Shown one piece after another: positions 50,101 to 62,100 of a stretch of DNA of 64,000 bases (within the stretch, counting starts at the first letter, position 1; each line of letters begins with the position of its first letter). The position numbers were made by a program, and so were the translations under genes. Below the pieces are notes generated by a model. It did not search any database. It was not told where the DNA came from and worked only from the letters and a program-made list of their open reading frames with translations. Source of the DNA: Anisakis pegreffii (taxonomy: Eukaryota > Nematoda > Chromadorea > Rhabditida > Anisakidae); the NCBI GenBank assembly GCA_035041965.1, contig JAPYMA010001155.1, positions 62,001 through 126,000 of the forward strand, given 5' to 3'.

Positions 50101-53100
50101 GAACGACACCGAGAATTTGCTCAAAGAGTGTGGAACACCGGACGATGTTGAAGCATTCCGAATGAAATTTGACGTTAGTTGATGTTAACTATTCCATTTA
50201 TGATGTTTCATTATTTGAGCTTATTGTGGGTAATTTGAGTTGTGTGTTTTTATAAGAGAATAATTCAAACTGAAAGTGCGAATAATTTGATGAATCGTTC
50301 AGAAATTAAACAACGAAATCAATACAAGTGGTAAGACACAAGTGAAGAGAATCAACGATATGGCCAACGAACTGACGAACGAGGGACACAGTCACAGTGA
50401 CGAGATTCGTAGACGATGTGATGATGTTAACAAACTGTGGGAGCGGATTCTGAATCTGAGCAAATCACAGCTGGCTAGTTTGGTAAGTGCTCATTGTTAT
50501 TGTTACTGTGCTGCTTATGTTATTCTTGGTTCATAATCATTGACGTCGCTATTGAATTCTCGTTGATTTGAAAAGCTCTAAACGAGCGATGTCTGCTGTG
50601 GTTGTTAGTGAGAATTTGGTTTACAGGAGAAAGCCGAACGCATTTTTGCGTTCAACGAAACGTGCAGAGATGCGCAATCGTGGATGGATGATAAGTTCAA
50701 CTTGTTGAATCAGGAAGTTGATCCAAACGATCCGAAAGCAATGGCTGCATTGCATAAGAGATATCAAAATCTTGGTAAAGATCTGAAACCACTCGAAGAG
50801 AAGATTCGCTTCTTGAGAGAACTAGCCAATAAGGTATTTCTTCGTCTCGTTGGGCTGTTTTGTTTTTGGTTTCGCTCTGGTTATGAGTGTGCTAAATCTT
50901 TAAGGACAATTTGTTGTGAGTGCTTATTCACTGAAATGATAACTTCCTGTTCGGATTCAGGTCAAGAAAGAGCATCCTGAAGAGGCGGCTAAGATCGAAA
51001 AAATGATCGATCAGTTGGTCGCGTTGCATGACGATCTGAAGCGGAAGGCGGCGGCACGAAACGAAGAAGCCGAACAGTCGCAAGGCCACCAGATGTTCGA
51101 CAGTGCTGTGAAGTGAGTGTATTCACAGATCATCGAGAAAGTTCGATCTGTGATGGCTTGAGGAATTTCCGTTAAGGGGTAATGATGACGAAGTAAAATT
51201 CCCTGGGTGTACAGTTTTTGTATAACAGCCATAACCGTAGCCTATATTTCACTAGCTAATAATGTCTAATTAAGGATGCAGATCACTTTTCAGCATTTGC
51301 CAAGTAAAAACACTGAACATTGTTTGTTTCAGGAATCTACGAGCATGGATTGATAAGACCAAGCAAACGCTGATGGATCATACTCGTCCAGTGGATATTG
51401 CTGAAGCTGAGGATTTGTTGAAGAAACATTTGGAGCTAAAAGAGGATATCGATTCGAAGAAATACGAATTCGAATATGTCCGTGATCTCGGCAATCGCTT
51501 GTTGCAGAAGAATGCTTCATTGAAGGACGTTCGTTTCATTTTCGCTGATTGCTTATTTTATTCTCCAAAATCGCTTTTTATGTCATTCATAATCATCCTT
51601 GTTACACGGCAGTGTGTGGTCAGGGGTTTATGTTTTCACGAAAATCGTGCTAATTATTTGTTAAGCAATAGTCATTATTGAGCGTACGATGAAATTCTCA
51701 TGAACTGAAGAAACTGTTTCCCATTAAATTAATATGGTCAGTCTGTCTCGAAATTTGATGTGTGCATATAACACAAGTAATGTGATTAAGGAGGATTGTC
51801 TTTAGAATTTGTGATAGTTTGGATAGAGTGATTTGTGGTTTTTTAGGTGCGTGATACATTGAAATCACTCGATGCCGAACAACGAAATTTGTTGGCCATG
51901 TGGGCTGATAAAGAGCATCGTCTGAGGGAGATGCTCGACTTGCAGTTACTGAACACAGAAGCCGAACGCATTGATGCCGCAACAAAAGGGCATGAGGCAT
52001 TCCTTGAAATCACCAACCTTGGAGTTAGTGCTAAATGTCTGCAATTCACAAATAATGAGATAGTAATTGAAGATTTTCGACGAAAGTTGATTATTTCCAA
52101 TGATTGAATAAAGTCCTTAATCACGTTAACCCTGAACAATCTCGTTGTGCGTTTCAGGATTCAGTTGAATCGGTGGAGAATCTGCTGAAACGACACGGCG
52201 ATTTTGAGGCAAAGCTACGAGCACAGGAGGATCGTTTGAGAGCTTTTGCAAAGAATGCTGATCAAATGATTCAAGCGGGTCACAGTGAATCGGCATACAT
52301 TCAGCAGGTACGTACTTATTTGTTCATGTCATTTTTTCAGTTGCCGTCACTGTTTTTGTGATATCTTCAGTATCGAAAGGCTTGTTGAGAAATAATATCA
52401 ATTGACGTAATATTTGACTATTGCTTGGTTTTCCCGGTGAACAATTGGTGTGTTTCAGAGGAAGGATGGCGTTTTGGCACGACGAGCAGCTGTGCATCGT
52501 GCAGCGGCTAAACGCCGTGCACAATTGGATGCTTCACTGGTCTATCAGAATCTGCGTCGAAACATTCAAGAACTGTCGCAATGGATCGCAGACAAAAAGA
52601 AGGTACAACTAATTGCTTCCAATCAATGGAATTCAGTGTGCTTATCGATGGCACCTTCATTAACTTCACGTTATTGTTGACCGTAAAGTAAGCATGAAAT
52701 GAAAGAATCACGCGAAATAACCGAAATCGATGAATGAATAATTGCAGATCGCAAGCGATGATCCGCATAAGGATGCAGCCTCGTTGGCCTCACAACTGCT
52801 CAAACATTCAGCGTTCGAAGCTGAGTTGAAAGCGAATGCGGCACGTTTGCAACAAGTCAATAAGGTATATATCGTCTGTTATCCGTTAATGAGAATGTTA
52901 CTAGCTTCGAAGTTTCTTCTCGCAAATTTCGATAGGTTACGAACAAAAATTTACTCCTTCCGTTCACTCTGACCGAATTTCGTCGATTCTAGGTTACTTA
53001 TGAGATGGTTAGTGAAGGAAGCATTATTTAAACATGATTTGGGTTTAGGGAATCGATACTTTATTTGCCTCGTAATGAAATACTCGAATGCATCATTGTG

Positions 53101-56100
53101 ATGGCTCTATCAGTTACAATTAATTTAAGATGGAGTTATTTGTCTGGTGGACGTTGGAAGTAATTTTTGATCAATTGTGTGCGATTTTATAGGATGGTAA
53201 TGCATTGATCGCTCAACAACATTATGAATCGCCATCAATCAAACGCTTGCTGGATGGTGTGAATCGGGAATGGGCTGAGCTATGCGACATAGCCGCAGCG
53301 AGAGGTGATCGCCTGAGGCAGGCGAATGCACAGAAGGGATTGAATCGTCTCATTGACGATGCACACCTGAAACTTGACGATATCGAAAACGCGTTGCAGT
53401 CGAAAGATCTTGGTTAGAAATTGCTGTTGAACACATACATTGTATGATATTTATAGTCCTGATTACATCGATCAGTTGATTTGTCAAATCGCTTTGTTAT
53501 TGTTCATTGCATCAAACGACTAATTGGACATGCTTTTTATGAAGAATTTTATATTTCAGGATCAGATTTACGTGGTGTTAAAGACTTGTTGCAAAAACAC
53601 AGTTTGATAGAGAAGGATATGAGTGTTTTTGATAAGCGTATCAAAGAGCTTGCTCAGAAGGGTGCTTTGATGGCAAAGGATGGTCATTTTGATGCATCTG
53701 CGATTAAGTCCGACATCAAAAAGCTTGCTGATAGGTGAGCACATACATATTACTTGTCATTTCTTCTGTTTTCTGTTGAATTATTCGATCTTACACGTCG
53801 AGTTTGTCTGAAGTGAAGTTCGGAATTTTATGGTGGTACTGCCCATTTTATTGTGATACAGCCTTTAGAACCTCCAGGCAGAATCTGTATGAAGCAATGT
53901 ATAGCTGATTTTTCGTTGAACTGATTCACTGAAGATATTCTTACTACGCATTGAGGAAATGAGGACTCATTTGTATCCAGTTACCTTTCAGCGTTCCTAA
54001 GATGATCGATAAGATTGTTTCGTTTAGATTCGAATCGCTCAAGGAACCAGCACGATTACGTCGTGCCGCATTGGAGGAAAGTCAAAAATGGCATCAGCTA
54101 TCGTTTGACGTCGACTGTGAAATGCAGTGGATTGCGGAAAAGATACCAATCGCAGCATCTGAAAATTCAGGGCGATCGTTGACTGAGGCGACAAATATGC
54201 AGAAGAAACACGAACAACTAGAGGTAGTTTCTTTCATTTGCCATTTCATGCCTGCTTCAAGGGAACTCCTCTAAAGCAATTGCTTCTTTCGGATATTCTA
54301 CGAGGAAATTCAGGGACGAGGAAATTCGATCAAATTCTAAAGTTTAAAACAATTGAGTGGTTATTTTAGACGGAAGTTAGCTCAAGATTACCGCATATCA
54401 ATGCAACGCTGCAACGTGGTGAAGAGTTAATCAAGGCCAGACATTATGCACGAGATCAAATTAAAGCCAAATGCGAACAGGTTAGTGGCAGAACTTGTAT
54501 TCTTTATGATCACTAAGAAAAATACATTTAAGATTTTGCTGAAGAACATCTGAAACATATGCAGCAATAATAATTCCAAAAGGTGTTAGAATTTCTGTGT
54601 GACACATCGCACTGCTGCGGAATATCAAATTCAATCGGAATTCATTTTGAAATAGTTTCATTGAAGGAAATGGTTTGTTTCTTTTTTCAGTTGGCCGGAG
54701 CGTGGGCTCATTTGGGTAATTTAGTTCGCAAACGAAGAATACTTTTGGAGTGGGCACTGAAAGAGGAACAGTACTTGTTCGATGCAGCTGAGGTTTGTAT
54801 ACGCTTTTGTGGGTTTAGTTTAGAAATTCCATTTTCAATCTTTTTTCATCATGCGCTCGTTTCGTTGTGATTTTTCAACAACGGCTGAGTTAGTGCCTTA
54901 CGATTGCATTATTTGAAGCAGAAACTCAGTAGTGAGCGATTCTTTTGCACTGATTGTTGTTGATGGGATTGCATTCAAGTTTTGATTCACGGAAATAATC
55001 CATTTGTTCAAGGTTGAATCGTGGATGAGCGAAAAACGCGTAGCACTGACGTCGAATGATTACGGCCAAGACGAAGATGCAGCACAGAAGCTGCTTGCAA
55101 GACACAAAGCGTTGCAAGCCGATATGAGCACTTATAGGTTTGTAATAGGTCTACTCACTTGAAAACCTCAGCGAAATGTCAGTTGGAGCTGTATTCTATG
55201 CAGTTTCATTGCTGTTTTTTTATGATACACTGCAATCAAGTGTCCATCGAACTCTCTGATTTTCATCCATACGCGATGTCAGTCTGAAACGATATCAGTT
55301 TTTCACGTTCACAAAAATCGCCTTGTACGGCCATTTAAGTTGAAAAATCAGTGCCTGAATTGCATCTGCAACGATGATCACTCACGATCAGATTGTGATA
55401 AAATGACAGTTAGCGAAAATATCGATCGTAATTTGCAGACAGTGGTTGGAGAAATTAGCAGTGAAATGTGCTGAACTAAAGAATTCGGTTCGTTCGGGTG
55501 GCGAACGTTTCGAGAAACGTCAGGCTGAGCTAACGAATGAGTTCGATGAACTGTGGAGAATCGCCGAAGAACGTCGAAAACAGCTCGAGAACGCAGTTCA
55601 TTTGTATCAGTACATGAGGGAAAGTCACGATTTGGAAGTGTGGATCAACGACCAATTGCAGATAGCGATGAGCGAAGATTATGGACAAGATTATGAGCAT
55701 CTGAAGGTTTGTTTTTAAGTGATGTGGAATAATTTACCGTTCCTTTCGTTACGTTTCTGTGGCAACAATAAATGCTTTGATTCATTAAAATTTTGATTTA
55801 AGGAATTGCAAAGTCGTTTCGAGGATTTCAAACAAAGTGTTAAGACCGGAAGTGAGCGTTTCGTGCATTGCGAGAATGCAGCCAGTTCGCTGCTGAAACG
55901 AAATCCGCCATTTGCACGAGACGTGCTGAAGAGACAAGAGAACCTGAGGTGATCTTTCAGCTCTAATTGTGATATTTTGAGTGAACTGAATCTGAATCGC
56001 GCGATTCTAATTGATATCCTATTGTTTCTATGCCAGTGGAATGCCAGTATCAGAGCACTTTCTATGCGACCAATCGCACTGTAAGTGTTTGTAATTGTTT

Positions 56101-59100
56101 GTGATGATTTGATGCAGCTGCACTCTTTCAAGCGGATTTCGTCTGCCCTTTAGGGATGTTGTTCAGCAGAACGAAGGAGATCATCGCAATTTCAAATAAA
56201 TCGGAGGGTGATTAAATGTGTTAATTCAAGGTCTGTATGGACACTTCTACTTGACTACATCGAGAGTCGTGATCAGAAGCTGGAAGCTGCCGAGGAGTTG
56301 CATCGTTTCAATCGTGATGTGGCTGAGAGTCAAGACCGTATCGCCGAGAAGCACGCCTCGATTCCAAGTGAACTCGGTAAAGACATCAAACAAGTGCATT
56401 CGTTATGGTTGAAGCATGAAGCGTTCGAAAACCAGCTTTCGGCTATGGAAAAGCAATTGCAGGTTGGTAGATGAAGATCAGTACATCTCCATAGCATTCT
56501 GTGCATTATGCTATCATGTCCGTCGTGAAATTTTAGGAATTATTGGAAGAAAGTGCGCGCTTAAAGGCGGCTTATCCGGGTGGCAATGCCGAGCATATAA
56601 CGGCACAGCAGACAGCATTGGCCGAAGCATGGCAGGATTTGCAGGATGCGACTGTTTATCGACGGGATATGCTGAAAGCAGCATACGATTTGCAGAGATT
56701 TTACGTTAATGTGAGTGTTGTGAAAGCCTTCATTGTAGTTTGATTGTAGCCATTGTTTTTATCGCTCAAGCTAATACGAAACGTTTTTAGCGTGGGGATG
56801 TAGGCATGAAGTATCATGTTCGTTTTATTTATTGATGAAAAATTCTAAGTGTCAAATGTGAACTCGATGGTGAGCATGAAATGAAACTGAGCAGAAGGAT
56901 ATGTTCGATATTCTTGGATTTGGATTGATTGTAATAATTGTTTTTAAGGCTCGTGATCTAATCGCCTGGGCAGAAGTTATCGTTACGGGCATGCAAAGTG
57001 AGCAGACAGTGCATGACTTACAAGGTGCCGAATGGTTATTGAAAGAACATCTCAGTCTTCAGGTGCTTTCAACATTAGCCTTGCTTCTTTCGTTTAGTTC
57101 ATTTCTATTCGGCTGTGCCCAAATCAGTTTCAGTTGAGCGTGTGTTCTATAAAAATGATTTGTTAAGGCTGAAATCGAAACACGTGAACCAGAATTCGCG
57201 CGACTCGCACAACGTGGTCAGCAAATGATTTCCAAAGATCATTATGCTAAGGCACAAATCGCTGAGAAATTGAAACAGGTATGACATAGTTAAAAACATC
57301 ACACTGGTTAAAGCTCTGAGCATCGTTCATGTTATGAACACTTATCGAGATTGTTCAGTGATGAGTTCTTCTTGCGAATAAATGCTCGCGAGTTCTGAAG
57401 CGTCGTCTCCGTTATGGTTCTACGTTAGACGCTCAGAATTTCAGTTTCGTATTAAACTTATAGGTGGAGGATGCACTGAATCGTGTGCGTAGTGAGTGGC
57501 AAATGCGAGCCGAATGGCTGACGCAAGTACGTGAATGGCATGCTTTCCAACGAGAAGCCAAACAAACCCTTTCGGTGATAGCAGCACGGCAAAGTACCTT
57601 ACGTTGTGCACAGGTAGGTACTCACTTGAACACTTCGTTGTTGTGCTCTCTATTTTCCCCTCACTGTGATGAGGATTCCATTTGATATCCTGGAAACTTG
57701 GTGCATAACGGCTGAAGTGTATGCGATTTTAATCGTCCAACTGCGTGCGTTTTGAGACAAATTTGCTCTTAAAATTCAGGTTGGTGGAACGGTTGACGAA
57801 GTGGAGAATCAAATCAAAAAACTTGACACCTTCCAAAAGGCATTGTGCACAATCGATGAACGAGTTGCGTCCATACAAAAAACTGGTAAACAACTGATCA
57901 GCGCAGGACATATGGAGGCTGCGAAAATCGAACAGTGGATGAAACAGGTGAATCGACTGTCGTGCGGCTATTTTTTACGCATGTGAAAAATGGTTTGTGA
58001 GCGATATGATAATATTAATCAGACAAGTGAAATTTGATAAGATAGTTGTGAATTTAAGGTTGAACGTGCACTCGAACAACTTCGTTCAGAGGTTTCACAA
58101 AGGCGATTATTACTGGCTGATGAACTGAAATTGGCACGTTTCAATAGCGATATGGCTGAAATGGACAACTGGATCGATGAGAAACAGAAACGAATTCGTT
58201 TAGAAACGGATAGGCAAGCAAAACTGACGAGTATTGAAGACAAAATGAAACGTCTTCAGAAACATCAGGTGATTTTTCGTCGAATTTCTTGAACTGAACT
58301 CATGTTACAGCTACAATTGTATCAAATTATTCCACTTATTACGGTTGACGAAATTGAGAATTGTCACAAGAAATGTCACAGTGTCACAAGAACAGTGTAA
58401 TGCTCTGGAAGAGGCAAGAGATTTGAGGAGATGGTTTTTCGGCGTATCCTACTGTTCAATGACGAAAAGAAATTCATTCTGCATGAGCATTTATGTCAAG
58501 TAGCAAATTGATATTTGTATAAGCTTTAGTCTGCCTGTTGCTTATTAATCCTATCTATCTCGTGGAGCGATTCTAGGCAATGGAAGCTGAGCTGAAAACA
58601 AATGCACCCAGAATCGAACAAATTCGACAGCAAGCAAAAGAAATCGCCTCAAAACGTGTCAGCGATAGTGACGATATCATGGCAAGGTAAGTCGCGCATT
58701 AACTGCTGTTCCTATTTTTGTTCCTTTAGACATATGAATCTTGAATGATCATCGTACATTCAATTGTTTCTGATGTCGATGTTTTGAAATAACGAGCATT
58801 AGTCAATAGTGGTTAATGCGTAATAAGCGTGATAGAGCTGTGGATTAAGAAATATTAAGTGTGTTGTTTAGGTCAAATGCGTTACTAAAGAAATGGAACG
58901 AGCTGGTAGCCATGTCACAGGAACAGAGTAATGCTCTAGAAGAGGCGCGAGATTTGTTGAATTTCAATCAGCTTGTCGAACGGGTTCTTCAGTGGATTAA
59001 GGTTGCTCAATCGCTTGCAAATCTGCACTTTTTGCTCACCAATCTCATTTCCACGGCACTGAATTTTTTATCTTTATGTCGAATTTCGATACGTTCCGAA

Positions 59101-62100
59101 AACAACGGAGTATCCCATAGTATTAAATTGGTTTTCAAGTCAGGTCAAAATTAATTTGTAATTTTGCCCTTCCAGTTTATTCGCCCATATTGTCTATATT
59201 TCGTAAGTGAATTTTTTTTCGGGGTCTCATTTGTATTGTTTTACGATGGCATTGTACTACGTACCACCAATAGTGGTTGTAGTCCAATATGTCACGTTTG
59301 GGTGAGATAAAATGTTCAAATAACAAATTCTCGACATAATGGATGCATGCAAAGCGCTCACTGCTAAAACTTTCGATAAGACTCTGGAAATGGGACACTA
59401 ATATCGTTATATGGATTTGATTTGTGGGAGTTGCTTATTTTTGAAGTAGCACCTCAAAAGTAAATCGTATCTGCTCTTGAACAGTTACAATTGATCTAAT
59501 GACTTGACTACTTCGAGTAAAGTAGTGCATCTCTAACATTGTCGTGCTTGGGTTATCACTAATTCACTCAACTAATCTATTGAATTTAATGAAATGTTTC
59601 CATTAGTTCTCTTAGACAGTTGATGAACTGTTCAGGAGAAGGAGCTTATGGTGACAGCAGCGGATATGGGTCGTGATATGGAGCATTGTCAGTTGTTATT
59701 GGAGAAACTGGACGGCACTAAATCGGATGCAAGTGTTGACGAATCATCAGTTGAGGCTGCCAATCAACTAGGTGCTAAACTGATCGCACAGAGACGTTCA
59801 TCGCAGAGCGCTGTGCAACAACAACTTCTCGAAATGAACAACGCGTACGGAATCACTGTCATTATCACTTTGTAAAAACTAGATTAGAGGCACATAAACG
59901 AGCACATGATTTCTGATTGAAAACTAGAAATCACTGACGTGGATTGTCACTAATATATTTCTAAAGTAATAAAAACGCCGTTGTTCGCTAAATCATGTTC
60001 CATTTTCCGAAATCACTCACGTCGACCTGGAAGCGAGCGATTTCATAGCTTTTTCGAGGTTTTTGAGTGAGTTGTTTGAAATTCAGGTGGAAAGCACTTC
60101 AAGGGAAGTTAGCAGCGTATCGCTCGCAGTTACACGCAGCACTGGAAGTGCATGCATTCAACCGTGATGTGGACGATACCTGTGATCGTATTCAAGAGAA
60201 AGTTCCACTGGTATCAATCGATGATTTGGGCAAAGACTTGGCTACAGTTGAAACGTTGATTCGAAAACAAGAGGCGGTCGAAAGAGACATGGGAGTGATT
60301 CGTGAGAAACTTAAGGTTAGTTGATTAATTTCGCAACAATATTCATAATCCTATCGCGGTCTATTCGGCAATCTGTAGTGATATGTTAGGGTTGTGAGAG
60401 TGTTTGCGAAAGACTCATGATTCGATCAGCTGCAAGGCGATTTTTGTTTAAGGAGCATGACGACGAAGCGCAGAAATTGCTCAGCAAAAATCCTCCGCTG
60501 CGGGAGTCGATTTTCGATTCGCTGAGAAAACTGGAGATATCATGGCACAAACTTGCTGATGTCGCACTCACCAGGTTACGCTTCTTCTTTTTTTCTCATT
60601 TCATTGTGTTTCTTTAACGGCCGAAATTATTCTCAGTTGGCAATGAACACAAATATATCGGTGTTCCTGTCTATAATTTGGTCTTTTTTGGAAAGTTTCA
60701 GTTGATTTTTGAATGACAAGTTCACTTATAGAGGTAACCGGCTGATGGCTGCGGCTGAATTGCATCGTTTCTTCGACGCCGTACGAAAGGCTGAAGCGTG
60801 GGCTGTTGATACGATCAATCGACTTGGCACTCAGGACACACCACAATCGGCTGCTCAAGCGGAAGCGTTGATTGCAAAACATACTGAGAAATTGGCCGAA
60901 ATTGACGGAAGACAAGTGCGTTTAGCGTTTTGGTGTATTGCACTCACTTTGGACGATTACGATCAGCTTATTTTAGGTCTATTCACATAGCAGAATTCAC
61001 TTTTGAGACGCGCTCGCAGTTAACTAACTCATCTGAGTAACAGTTAAATCGTAATGTGGAATGTGATTCATTTCAGCGAGAAATGTCAGAACTACGTGAA
61101 TGGGGCGCAAAGTTGTCAGTTGATCAACCGGACCATAAAGGTGAAATTCAGAGGGCGTTGAAACGTCTTCAAAATCTGCAACATCAACTGAGACAAGCTT
61201 GGGAGGCGAAGAATCAGGCACTCGGTCGTGGACGTAATCATCAACTCTTCAACGATCAAGCAGCTCGAGTCGAAGAATGGCTTGTCGCCAAGGAGGCCTT
61301 CATTAACCAGGTACCTCGTCTGAGATAATGAGCGTTTGAGGTTGTGCTCAAGGTTTTGTTATTCAAATGTTGTATTGGAGCGAATCATTCGTTGATGCAA
61401 TTGCAGGCGGATATGGGCGAAAGTGTGGATGCGGTCGATTCTCTTCTCAAGAAACACGTTGACTTCCAGAAAACGCTGATTGCTCAGAGTGATAAGATTG
61501 ATTCGTTGCGAAAGGCAGCCAACGAATTGATTGAGAAGGATCCCGATAATCGAGCTGATATTGAGCAGCGGTAAACTGTTGTTCGGTTTTTAGAATTGAA
61601 TTCTTCGTTTGTTTGACTGAAACGAAACGAATAAATTTTCAATGAAATGCGAACATTCATAAAATTCGGCGTCTATGATTGTCCTTGTAAGCATTTCAAG
61701 GTTCCATTCTGATTACAGTGAGAATGTGTAGGGTGAGTCTCTCAAGCGAATATCTTGCAGGCGTGACAGTGTTCTGACTCGTCACAGTGCTCTAATGGAG
61801 GCCTGCAAACGACGTCATTCACTGCTCACTGAGAATCGTCATTTGCATGAATTTATTGACAGTTGCGGCGAACTGATGACTTGGATCAGTGCGAAAATTC
61901 AATTGGCCTACGACGAGAGCTTCCTTGATCAGACGAATCTGAGGTGAGAGTATTATGCTGATAAGATTTGCGAGTCTTTAGCTGCTTGATTGGGTGAAGA
62001 TCTTCGAATGCTTTCTGTCAGTTTCATGATCGTCTCATTCATAATTCATTGTCGATTAGAAATTCAATTCGCGAAGTAATTTTGTTGATGGATTAGTATC

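Noticed and set aside
60390..60452. Longer version of the exon at 60453 starting after TTAG at 60389
   Set aside because: It is open and in frame, but would lengthen the spectrin repeat by 21 residues. The TTTAAG site gives the normal length.
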